This document shows positions 24,899 to 35,408 of a stretch of 64,000 bases of DNA, piece by piece (the stretch's first letter is position 1; each line of letters starts with the position of its first letter). The notes beneath the pieces were generated by a model. It saw only the letters and a program-made list of their open reading frames with translations. It was not told where the DNA came from and ran no database searches. Made by a program: the position numbers and the translations under genes. The DNA comes from Calliphora vicina. Lineage: Eukaryota; Arthropoda; Insecta; Diptera; Calliphoridae. The stretch covers positions 59,803,533 to 59,867,532 of the forward strand of contig NC_088780.1 in assembly GCF_958450345.1 (NCBI RefSeq). The letters are read 5' to 3'.

Positions 24899-26289
24899 GC
24901 TTTTTGATATAAACTTTATAAAAATAAGTTTTCATAATTCGAAAACTGCAGAAATGGTTCAGGTTTATTGCTATATCGCAAACCCAAATATAATAGTTTT
25001 TTAAAACAAAAAAATTTGCTATTTTCACTTTAAAAATATATTTTTAGCATCAATTTGTTATTATAACTCCGAAACTACTGAGCCTCACAGTGGTCCAAAT
25101 GCTCAATCTAGCCGGAAAAAAGTCTTTTGAAAAGCCGTATCGACATAAAACTTTGTACGTTTATATATTTCATCAGTATAAACAATCTGAGAAAAAAAAT
25201 TTTTTGGGCATTAATGTGTGTTTTTGTATGTACATTTTTTCTTTGTGGGTTTGTTCGAAGCCTATAAACGGCGAAACTGCTGGACCGATTTTCACACCGT
25301 CTTTCTGTATGTGTAGAAGGAATTAAAGGATGCCAATCATTAAAAAAATTGAAGTGGGCGAAATGCCACGCCAACATTAAAAATATAAATACAGCTCCTT
25401 CCTTGTAATTGACATGTTAAACTCTAAATGAAATAAAAATCGTTGAGGCAAAAAGTGGCAGCTAATTTTTTACACATTAAAAATCTACATATACCTATAT
25501 AGATGACGACAACATAAAAACTAAAGCTTAACTCTGTTAAATTACCATTTGAAATTCTAATAGAATTTGGACATTGAACAAAAATTTCACATAAACAAAA
25601 CATATTTTATGAAAAATTTAAACAGTGATTTTTACTCTTACCTTTGTTATATTAATTACACCAACAATTTTTTTTTTAATTGTTCTTATTATTTTTTGAT
25701 GACAATTTCACTTGCACTGTTAAATGTCGCTTGAGATATTAATTTTTTTTAACAAAGTAGCAATTACTTGTTTTTGAAGCAATGCACAGTGGTTTCCCTT
25801 ATATGAACAAGCGGTCAATAATCAATATCTCCAAAACTAAAAAAGCTGGGGTCTTCAAAATTTGTCACCTCATAGCATGCCCGAAGAACTTAAAGTTTAC
25901 AAATTTTTAAGAAAAAATATTAACAACTGTAACCACAGTAGCCCTTTGATCTTTCAAGGGTTAATTGGCTTTTAGATTTGTTTTATGAATTTTTGAAATA
26001 AAATATTTCAGTATGAAAATTTGTTTGTTTTAAACAATTTAAGTAAATTTTTATTCCATTTTAATTCACACTGAAAAAAAAAAATAAATCCAAAAGTTAT
26101 ACAAAGTTATATAATGCAATATGAGGTATTACTAAGTAATATAAGGTAGTAAGGTAAAATAATACATTAATATACATACATATATTAAATATTAATCAAA
26201 TTTAAAACTCCTTGACTTGAACTACTTGTTTTCTTTGTTGGTAAGTTTGGCCTCCAGAAATAAATGGATCTGAACTTAAAACAGGCTAC

Positions 26290-26478
26290 TTAAAAGTTCT
26301 GTATTTGTAGCATTGCGCGATATTTTTCGGGTATGTTGCAACCTAAACGTTTTATATGCTTATTTTTAGCTTCAGCTGCTTCCTCCGATAATTCACCTAT
26401 TGACACTACTACAAGCTTGCTTACCTCAGCTCCATGGATCAGATTTTTATGTACCGATGCAAAAATAAGACGGTGCAC
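26290..26478 (-). pseudogene. Transib/RAG1-type transposase C-terminal fragment
   Basis: A 62-codon frame whose first 40 residues match the C-terminal catalytic segment of Transib transposases: VHKNLIHGAEV, then SIGELSEEAAEAKNKHIKRL. The homologous segment of vertebrate RAG1 has an HKTLAH..GSIGAWASEGNESGNK arrangement, and its catalytic glutamate (E962 in mouse) lies in this stretch; the corresponding acidic residues here are in LSEEAAEAKNK. The frame ends in unrelated residues and a stop at 26290, and no upstream transposase exons are recognisable at higher coordinates, so this is a truncated relic. Assignment is by motif recognition; a profile search with Transib and RAG1 core models would decide it. 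Confidence 0.6.
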
Positions 26479-27015
26479 AGAGGGATTTTGGTGTCAAAAA
26501 GTCAATTTTTCAAACACTTAATTTCAACAATCAAATGATCCAATTTTGTAGAGAAATGTTTATAGATGAAATGTACACTTATAGTTTTAAGAAAAAATTT
26601 ATTTTATTTTATTTTTAGAAAATTGAACTAAAGTCCATGCAAGGGTGTTAGCAAAAATTTACTTATATTTTCACGCAATTCAGTGGTATAATTTTCCTAA
26701 TAATACCATTTACCTTTAACATATTTGAAAAATATAACATTTCAACATCAGTAAAAAAAAATTATGGGGAAACCATAAACCGTTAAGAAGACATGCCCAA
26801 ATCTATAATACTCTAATTATTATTGTATTTTTGATTTTCCATGGAGAAAAAAAAATGTAGCCCCACTTTCCCCCAAGCTCTTTTTTTAATAAAATGAAAG
26901 GTGGGAGTGTCTTGTTTCGATTAAAAAAAAGAATAGTTTTCGGAACAGGATGAAAACTTAACATTTCTTGTCGAATAATAAACGAAATATCCAAAAAATT
27001 CTTATCTATGTATGG

Positions 27016-27560
27016 GTTTCGTGGGCGGTGGGCGTGACCGATTTTATTGAAACTCGACATGTGTTCCTTTTTGGTTTCAATAAATGTATGTACCAAATGT
27101 CTAGACTTTTGCTTGGATATAAACAATATTATGCGAAAAAATCAATTTGGATTGTATGGGCAGTGGGCGTGGACTTTTTTGGTAAAATTTAATTTTTTTT
27201 TTAATTTAGTCTATATAATTCTCGGTGCCAAATTTCAATACTCTACGACCACCCCTTATAATTTTTGCTCAAAAATGTATTGCATTTGGATTGCATGGGC
27301 AGTATGCGGTGGGCATGTCCGATTTTAATAAAACTTACGTTCTTCTTTTGTTTCAGAAAATATATGTACCAAATTTCTAGACTTTTACTTGAATAGGGAA
27401 AATTTTATGCGAACAAATCTATTTGGATTGTATGGGCAGTGGGCGTGGTCGATTTTGATAAAATTTTACTTGTTTCTTAGTTTGGTCCATATAATTATCT
27501 GTGCCAAATTTCAGCGCTCTACAACCACTCCTTACACTTTTTGCAACAAAATGTATGAAG
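27016..27560 (+). repeat. Two tandem units of about 270 bp, rich in GTGGGCGTG words
   Basis: Unit 1 (27016-27286) and unit 2 (27287-27560) each contain the order GCGGTGGGC..GATTTTA, ATGTACCAAAT..TCTAGACTTTT, then TTTGGATTGTATGGGCAGTG and CCAAATTTCA..CTCTAC. The internal offset of the TTTGGATTGTATGGGC word is 274 bp. Several overlapping frames (27.0-27.6 kb) are by-products. The words resemble a non-coding repeat known in dipteran genomes; the unit has no gene. Confidence 0.65.
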
Positions 27561-28740
27561 CATTCTTCTGTGGGGCGGGTTAGTATATTACAGATTACAC
27601 GCCCATCCGCAAATTTCCGCAACTAACTTCAGCACTTTTATTATCTTAAGAATCAGATTAATACAATGAAAAAGAAACCTACGGGGGAATCTTGGGGGAA
27701 CACAACTAAAACTTTAAGTAAACATAATGAAGTTTTACAAAAAAGTAACAAACATATAGGTTAACTAAAACATTAATTTCACAAGAATTACAACACAAGT
27801 TAGTTTTTATTATTTTCAAAAGATAAAATAAAAACCTTTAACTTCAAAATCCATTGAAAATAATTTAATTTTGTAGACTACAGCAATTGCAAGACCGTTT
27901 TGAAGTGCACTTTTGTTTTGAATTATTCTTCCAGCGTTCAGCTGCGCTTTGCAAATTAATATTTGCTCATGCTTTCAATTTTATTTTTAAAAAGTCCCGT
28001 TAGATTTCCAGTAAAAACCGGTTTGCCATTAAAAAGATTGGATATTTAAGACACAATTTTTTTGCATTTTGTCTAAATATTTTGTGATCGTTTTATTTAT
28101 TTTTGGCCTATGGGCGGAACCACTGTGCAATGTACCAATGCTAGTGTAGCTATTTAAAGAAACAAATATGCCGTTATGGACACTTGTCAACATATTAACA
28201 TACAAAAAATTTGCTTTTGAAACATTTAAAAACATTTCCGGCTAGATTGAGCATTTGGACCACTGTGAGCCGATTAAAACGCAATATATAAACAGATTAA
28301 AGGTTATGTTAATTGGAACTTTTTAAGTTTACTTCAATAATATCGGACTAACCCTTTTTGAGTTATCATAAATTATATGGGGAAACATCTACAAAAATTC
28401 GCAATTTTAGAAAAAAAATTTAAAAAAAAAATCTATCCATAGAAATAAAAAATTTTACCATATTTGTAGTTAGGTAACCATGATGAATCAAATCTATATA
28501 GTGGTTAGTGAAGCCTTTTTCTGCTGTTGAACTGTGTTATCTATTTCAATTAAGTAATTATAGTGCATGCAATGTATATATTACATATACTGTTCTAGAG
28601 AAAGCTCAATAACGACATCAAATACTTACAGTTATTTAATATGCCAGAATACCATTACAATATGTTTTGCTTAATCCTTTAAACAAAATGTAATTAAATT
28701 GTTGATTATATTACTTATTTTATATAATACATTATATCGA

Positions 28741-29163
28741 GGGCCTATATTCAAAACCCTCTATCTTTGATTTTCACGAAAATTACTTTTTGATGGTAAA
28801 ATGTTTAGTAAAACAGCCCACAATATGGTTGGAATTATATAAAAAAAATTTTTTTTTTGCTGTTTTATTTGCATTTTTGTTATTAATGTTAATAATTATT
28901 TTTTATTAAAGTGCAAAACCCTCTATCTCATCATTTCATACATACACATTGAATATTTTTGAAAAGCAAAATCCTCTATCTATCATAAAGTCCACAATAA
29001 TGCAAAATTTTAAAAACCAATTATATGTGAGATTCAGTAGTTGCTTTAAAAAAATATTGTAGAATACCGAATTTTAATAACTCAAGTAATACGCAAAAAA
29101 AACAGTTTTTTGGCTCTCCTGAAAAGTTGTGTTTTTCAAGATAGAGGGTTTTTAATATAGGCC
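28741..29163. mobile_element. TIR element with repeated ACCCTCTATCT motif
   Basis: The left end GGGCCTATATTCAAAACCCT and the right end, read inward, GGCCTATATTAAAAACCCTC both continue with CTATCTT. It is flanked by ATCGA on both sides (28736-28740 and 29164-29168). The CCTCTATCT motif also occurs internally at about 28918-28927 and 28972-28981. No coding sequence. GGCC-type ends suggest a PIF/Harbinger relative, but the duplication is not TTA/TAA. Confidence 0.6.
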
Positions 29164-29169
29164 ATCGAT

Positions 29170-30800
29170 ATGTAAAATACTTACCAAATTTTATTAGCTT
29201 AAAAATTAAATATTTCGTTTTTTTGACAAATAATACATTTTGTTATTTGTATTTAAAAGTATTACATTTTTATTTTAGACATAAAGAATTACTGAAAATA
29301 TTAACTGTACAGAAAATAGAATAAAAGTTATTAAAAATTTAATAAATAATCTTTCTATTTTTATTAAACAAATTACACTGAAAGCTTTCATATAGGAAAC
29401 TATAAAAGACATTTTATTTTTTAGTTTGTTTTTTGAATATCAGCTATACAAAGTTAAAAAACAAATATTTTCACAAAATAACTAAATTTTTATAAATTAT
29501 AGTTATTAACATAATGGAAAACTTTTTGAATAAACTATAATCAGTTAATGTGAATTTGTTTTCAGTGTCAAAACCTTAATTAATTTTTTTTACCTAAAAA
29601 CAATAAAGTATGATAAATATAAATACATATATATTCACAATTTTAACAGGAAACTCAACTCAACTCCTTTCTTTTAAAGTGGACTTAGCACTTTTGCCTA
29701 CCACAGCATAACAACGACAGTGCATTTTCACTAGTTATGTATTCAAATCTCAATTTTAAGCAGATAATTAAATAAAAAAAACAAAAAGTTCTACTTTTTA
29801 CACCTTAAAGGTCGAATTTCGAAAAGTCGCAGACATTGACCCATCCTCGTATACAAAATTATACTATTCACATGTTATTACTATTTAGGGGTGGGTCATA
29901 ATTAAAAAATTACTTCTCAAATTCATAATTTTGTAATTGCATAAAACTACAACACAAATTGCATTACCTTAAAAGTATCAACATTAAATTCTTTTTTTCA
30001 TTTCACTTTCAGTTACTTACATGTAATGTTTTTGGTAAGTTTCTGTGTCGGTGAAGACATCGATATTTAAAATGTTAAGTATGTTTAATGTTATTTATAA
30101 AAACTAAACACAAAATTAGCTTCCTGGATTTTCACTTAAACAAAGTATACATAATTTAGATGTTGTTACCACCTTTTATCGAATTCTGTATCAAATTTAA
30201 AAAATTAGACTATTGACACTTACAAGTAAGGATTAATTTGCAATATTTCCTTCATGATTCAAGTCATTGAGTTTTAAAATTTGCTATATTTTTGCTAGTT
30301 AAAAGTCAAATATGTATATTAAAAATAGCCTAAAGCTGAAACAACTAATTATCTTGTGTTAACTATGTTTTGTTATTATATTTAGGAACTCGTTTAACAT
30401 TTAACCAAATCAAGTTTGAAATTTGGTTGACTCTTTTGTGACCTATAACATTTATTAAATGTGAATTGATGATGTTGTACTACCTAGTACCGTGATATTT
30501 TAGTGTTGCCTTTCAAATGGATGTATGTTGTATATTCACGTTACTTAATCTTTTATTGTTTTTAAATGTCAACAAATATAAAAAACAGACTAAATATAAA
30601 ACAAAATTAACAGGTAAGAGTATATAATTCGGCCGTGTCGAATCTTTTACTCACAACTACAATTTGTATGCATTTTGTATAAAAATATTTATTTGGATCT
30701 ATTTTAAACATTGCTAGATTCATGCATTTAAATGTTATCGGCACAAAATATGTATATGGGTATGGCCGAACTTTTTAGCGGTTCAACCTATTTCGTGTAT
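29170..30800. other. Non-coding AT-rich DNA
   Basis: No gene. At 30.62-30.64 kb AATTCGGCCGTGTCGAAT resembles the tail of the TATACCC repeat family described at 38.77 kb. Confidence 0.4.
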
Positions 30801-31220
30801 TCAGTTAGCTATTTCAAACACGGACGGGCTTTCTCTTAAATGTTGTATGTACATTTTCAATACCAAACATTTCTGATCAACAGAGAATATTTGGTGAAAA
30901 TTTCATGCCCCTCTAAACCCTACCGTGCCGCCGACAGACAGACGGATGGACTTAGCAAGATCGTCTTAGAATTTTATAAGGACCAGGAATATATACTTTT
31001 CGGAATGACAAAATCAATATACACCCCATCATTTTGGTGGTGGATCAAATAAATAAATAAACAAACCTTGACAGATAGATATCATTACAAGTCGATATAG
31101 TTACGTCATTGTAAAATATGTCTTAAAAAATATCCAAAACCCCGAGTTTGTCATTCCATTTGTAATTTCTACATTTTTTATTTTCGACCGCATAAAGAAT
31201 ATTTATTCTGATGTCAACAA
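30801..31220 (+). repeat. Fragments of a dispersed repeat
   Basis: 30.86-31.00 kb (TCTTAGAATTTTATAAGG and flanks) recurs at 58.80-58.92 kb. 31.14-31.20 kb (TTTGTCATTCC.TTTGTAATT, TTCTACATTTTT) recurs at 38.80-38.86 kb. The open frame at 30840-31052 is a by-product. Confidence 0.5.
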
Positions 31221-31939
31221 CAACTAGACATCACTGCTGTGTAAAAGGTTCCAAATTTATTGTCTGGTCACGTTATTTTCAACCATTCTGGCTAAATTGG
31301 CTCAAATTTTATTCGTATTGATGGTTTTTATAATAAATATAATATAACGACACTCTCTTTCCGTAAATTTGTTTGATCCAAGCGTTTTATTTTTCCATAC
31401 ATTTGTTTGTTTGTTCAAACAATTTAAAAACATGTTTTTTGCTTCTAATAAGCTTTTTAGCAATGCTACTAATTTTTATACTTTGGAAAAACAAATCCTC
31501 TATTTTTCCTTGTTTCTGTAGACTTAAAATTTTCACGAAGCCTTTTAAATAAATTGTAAGACAAAGCAGACTTTTTAATAACGTTTCCCGTATGATTTTT
31601 TGATCACCGAACATCACAGGATCAAAGAAACGAAAAAAATTGTACTTCAATTGTTTTTACAGCAGTACTTCGTAGAGAGTAAATAATATTTATTGATATT
31701 TGTCGTATTGTAAGACAAGTCAGACTGTAATTTAGTATAAGTGTTTTTAGAATATAAAGTAACGCTACAACTTTAGCACAAATAAAAAATGCTATAGCTA
31801 TTGGACATAATGTATGTAGTAGTTAACCTTAATTTAAGTTTCAAATAAATAAAACAAATAAATCAAAATTTTAATATAGTATGCACTTAATGTACTGCTC
31901 TGCAAATCTAATCTCTTAGAGAAAAGTATTTTGAGTATT

Positions 31940-32262
31940 ACCCAGCAATTCTGGGTAACTGTACCGAACTAGTGATTTTAATTATCATTTAGGGTGACCA
32001 CTATTTATATAAACAGCTATGTGACTAGTCTTAAGCATGGCGTCAATGAACCCTATATAGATCACAAACAGATTGTCTAAAAGCTGGTCCGAAGTAGTAT
32101 CTCCTATGCAGTTCAATAAGCGATTGCTTGTAAACAAATCTTCCTCTGACTACTCTCCAATAGATTACTTGTGATATGTAAAATAACTACCTTACAAAAT
32201 AAGTAGAGACACTAAATGTATAATGTAACCAATTGATTTCTCTCTGTAGTACAAGGAGTTCA
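31940..32262 (+). repeat. Dispersed repeat family X, second copy
   Basis: Begins TTACCCAGCAATTCTGGGTA and continues with CCGAACTAGTGATTTTA, TTGCTTGTAAACAAA and GACTACTCTCCAATA, in the same order as 2.41-2.55 kb. The 3' part is missing. Confidence 0.6.
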
Positions 32263-32799
32263 TACGTATCGAATATAGATTATTACTCTCATAATAACTG
32301 TTTTTCGATGAAAATTACTTTTTTTACAAATCAAATTTCTTTAACACACATTTTTTAAAACTTGGTACACAGCTTCCATATGGTCATACGACAATTGGAT
32401 TGGCTTAAAAATTTTAAATTCACATTGGTTTGCCTTTTATAGAGTTTTAAATTTAATACAAGTAAGACAGTATGGTCGGTCAAGCCCAATAAAACAATAG
32501 TGTATAAGCATATACACCATTATTTTTTTTATTGCATAATAAGAATCGACATAACTGATTCTATATGTGGTCAAAATTTGGATTCTACTTCCACAAAGTA
32601 GGTCAAAAGATCTATTGAAATATTACCTTTGTTCTAGATGTCCACTAACACAAACATTTTAAACTCAATTATTTCGAAATGGCAAAAATATTATACACTA
32701 TTGTTTTATTAAGGGGACGATATAATACCAAACTCTAAGTAAATGAGCAAACAATTTTTTATTTTAAAATTTCAATAATTTATTTTCGTGAATGATTTT

Positions 32800-33222
32800 C
32801 GAAAGAGTGCATTATATGGGAGCTATAACTAATTATGGACCGATCGCCACGAAATTAGGTCATGTTATTTATGTTTATATGAAAGTTATTCTTGTTTAAT
32901 TGTATGTGTATAACAGCATTTATAAGAGATTTTTACTCGTTAATCGGAAACGGGCCTTATATTGGATCATCATAAAATTAGGTGAACTGATTTCCGTATA
33001 TATAACACTTATTTGGAGCGACATTTGTGTAGATACCTAATGAATTAAACATTTATCTTCAAAATTGCGACCTGTACTTTGCGTACTAGGTTTATATGGA
33101 CAGCCATCCAGACGGACCGACGAAAATTGATTCTGAGTCGATCGGTGTTAGACTGTGTTAGGCGTTGCAAACATCTGCACAAACGCATAATACCCTCCCC
33201 ACTATGATGGTGTAGGGTATAA
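32800..33222 (+). repeat. Dispersed repeat family Y, copy 2
   Basis: Contains ATATGGGAGCTATAACTAAT, a TTATTTGGAGCGACATTTGT block and ends with CCTCCCCACTATGATGGTGT followed by AGGGTATAA. The inverted counterpart is at 1.32-1.86 kb. The minus frame 33045-33314 runs through it and is not a gene. Confidence 0.6.
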
Positions 33223-33403
33223 TAATAAGTTTTTCGCGGCTTATCCAATTTCCATAATATTGGTGTCACAGTAACATTAAAATCCTCTTCTTTTGAACAC
33301 AGAATATTGAACAAAAAAATATTCCTTGAACAAATGATATTTCAAAAATGCCATCTTTCATTTTCAAAAGATGTTCCTCAATTATATTATTAACAACGTA
33401 AAA

Positions 33404-33645
33404 AAATCGGAATATTCCAATTATATTTCAGAAGTTACCATTAGTATTTCAGAAATTTATAATTGTATTTCAGAATATTCTATCTGTATTTCAGAAATGT
33501 CCATTGGTATTGCTATTAAAATATTCTAAAATACAATTGGAAATTTCTGAAATACAATTAGAAGTTTCTGAAATAGAAATGAAAAATTCTGAAATACAAT
33601 TAGAAATTTCTGAAATAAAATTAGAAAATTCTGAAATATAATTGT
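33404..33645. repeat. Palindromic 21-bp minisatellite
   Basis: The left arm has ATTTCAGAA-type units starting at 33404, 33425, 33446, 33467, 33488 and a decayed one at 33509. The right arm carries the inverted unit with CTGAAAT at 33547, 33568, 33589, 33610 and 33631, and a decayed one at 33526. Spacing is exactly 21 bp in both arms, with the mirror point near 33520. Read inward from either side, each unit is open and encodes a heptapeptide of the type ISEISNC. Confidence 0.8.
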
Positions 33646-33679
33646 AAATGGTGATCAAGATTTGAAAATGTTGTTTCAA
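33491..33679 (-). other. Open frame of heptapeptide repeats across the minisatellite
   Basis: 62 codons made largely of 7-residue repeats (ISEFSNF, ISEISNC, ISETSNC, ISEISNC, ILEYFNS). Because the DNA period is exactly seven codons, one frame stays open. The opposite arm is open on the plus strand (about 33406-33527) with the same ISE motif. No start context, partner exon or known protein is recognisable. It may be a relic of a repetitive coding sequence duplicated head to head, or simply a consequence of the period. Confidence 0.3.
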
Positions 33680-34369
33680 TATCTCAAGTAGTTTCCATTT
33701 TATATCGTTTTATGCATAGGGTACAACTAGAGGCGCAACTGAGAGTAAGCTGAGAGTAACAATAATTACTCTCACACACGTACTTGTGATATGTGAATTC
33801 AACATACTTGTGAGAGAATTATACACATCAAAATACTTGAAATTTTAACTTTGATTTTCCGACTAAATACAGACCGCACCACTTTATTACACTTCTATAC
33901 AATTATTGGCAAAATTTTTGAATACTTTGCAGGACACTTTTTTTCGAAACACGTTAATTTTGCTCAAACGAAAAAAAAATATTTTTTTATTAATTTTTGA
34001 CACTTGATATTATTTGTGGTGGAATTTAATTTATAGAACAGAGTTTCATTTTTTAGCATTGAAAATATAAGAAAATTTAAATAAAATCAAATTTAAACAT
34101 TTTTATAGAACTCTGTGTGTCTGGTGAAAATTAAGAAGGCACCAATACAATCTCAAAACTATGTACTAATACATTCTCACGACTTAGGTTTTTTCGCTCT
34201 CAGTAACGCTTCTATGGATATATTATTCTATGGTTTTATGCTTCTCCTTACGTTATTTTGCATTTTAGGTGACCATATGAAGTTATTTTCCAAAAAAAAT
34301 ATTTTTTTTGATTTTAAATTAATTTTTTTAAATATAAGTATAGAAATACAAATTGGAGTTTTCCTGTGT

Positions 34370-34435
34370 TCAGACATTAGTGACAATTGCTGCCGCTAAG
34401 GGATACATTGACTACTTGTAAAACTGCTGGATAAC
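34370..34435 (+). repeat. Dispersed repeat family X, 3' fragment
   Basis: CAGACATTAGTGACAATTGC and GGATACATTGACTACTTGTA followed by AAACTGCTGGATAA match the 3' end of the copy at 2.85-2.91 kb. Confidence 0.6.
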
Positions 34436-35408
34436 TACAAACAAGTACTTCTTTGTAAACAAATGCTAAATATACTTGCATGTATTTGCTTAAGTGATTG
34501 TGAAATAATAAAACAAGTAATTTTAAACATATAATTGTTTTTAATATTAAGGTGACACACCCACAAAACATCTGGTTAGATGTATTGTATGTCTGTTGCT
34601 AGTTTTTAGTAAAAACTAACGTTATATATTCTTTAAATGCATTGTATGTAAGAAATATCATACAATTTTAAAGCTTTCTTATAAATATAACATACAATTT
34701 AAATAACATAATTTGACGTATCTGATACACATAAATATAAATATTTATAAGTAGTAAAAATTATATTTACTAAGGTTTTGTATTGGAATTTAAGCACTTC
34801 TGAAAATGAGTTACAGTAAAACTCATACATATATAGTAGGACAAAATTTTAACATTAGCTAACTTCTATAATGAACGTTAAAACAATTTTTTAACACAAC
34901 GAAATATTCATCGTAGACCTATAAAATTATATAGTATGTTCTTGGTCCTTATGAAATTTTTAGACGATCTAGTTATATCAGTCTATCGGACCGTCTGCCT
35001 GTTTGTTGAAGGCATTGAGCCTACAGGAATGGACTTAGCGGAATGGAATTCTACTCAAATATTCTTTGTTGAACAAAAATGTTGAAAACGGCCAAAATCA
35101 GTCAAGTAGAACCAGATTTATGTACCAAACTAATTTTGACCCATCCAAAGCAAATCTATTTATAATGGCATGTGTAGTTTACATACATAACTAGTTTAGA
35201 AATTATGAACCAAAATATCTCCGTTTAAAAATTGTGCACACATATAGAAGGAGGTTTAGTCAACAAAATATATTTTAAGAGATATAGGTCATTGAATTTT
35301 ATAACCCATAGTGTTTATAAAAAACCGGCTTTTTTAGAAAACCGGTTTTTCGGTTATCCGACATCGAAAAAACCGTTTAACCGTCATATATGTGTAGAAA
35401 ACATAAAA

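Larger units (their letters stand above)
25785..28127. mobile_element. Inner Transib-type element (2.3 kb)
   Basis: It begins CACAGTGGTTTCCCTTATAT and ends so that the inward reading is CACAGTGGTTCCGCCCATAG. It is flanked by an exact 5-bp duplication CAATG (25780-25784 and 28128-28132). It lies entirely within the outer element and is therefore younger. It carries a short RAG1/Transib-like transposase fragment on the minus strand (26.29-26.48 kb) and a non-coding tandem duplication (27.02-27.56 kb). Terminal similarity is limited to the first 15-20 bp, as in several Transib elements. Confidence 0.75.
25087..28267. mobile_element. Outer Transib-type element with perfect 33-bp TIRs
   Basis: Positions 25087-25119 (beginning CACAGTGGTCCAAATGCTCA) are repeated exactly in inverted orientation at 28235-28267. 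The flanks are AGCCT (25082-25086) and AGCCG (28268-28272), a 5-bp duplication with one mismatch. Comparison with the uninterrupted repeat at 55.48 kb shows the insertion point directly. Ends of CACWRTGG type with GC-rich 5-bp duplications are characteristic of the Transib superfamily, whose ends resemble the V(D)J recombination heptamer. Without the inner element it is about 0.83 kb, with no transposase of its own, so it is non-autonomous. The identical arms imply a fairly recent insertion. Confidence 0.75.
24907..28500 (+). repeat. Dispersed (Helitron-like) repeat, copy 1, split by later insertions
   Basis: The segment 24.95-25.08 kb (GCAGAAATGGTTCAGGTTTA, ATAACTCCGAAACTACTGA) continues after the insertion at 28.27 kb (AAAACGCAATATATAAAC, TTGAGTTATCAT). 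The same order, uninterrupted at this point, is found at 55.20-55.64 kb. Because copy 2 ends in a Helitron-type terminus, both are tentatively Helitron-derived. The outer ends of copy 1 are not defined. Confidence 0.55.

Noticed and set aside
25090..25377. Overlapping frames on both strands in the outer Transib-type element
   Set aside because: Mutually overlapping and starting inside the terminal inverted repeat; the sequence resembles a common non-coding insect repeat.
26803..27622. Several overlapping frames of 64-107 codons
   Set aside because: They arise from the tandem GTGGGCGTG repeat and change frame between units.
35232..35408. Upstream extension of the LINE frame with a start codon at 35232
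   Set aside because: The first 59 codons derive from the AACCGGTT repeat into which the LINE is inserted; true LINE coding begins near 35409.
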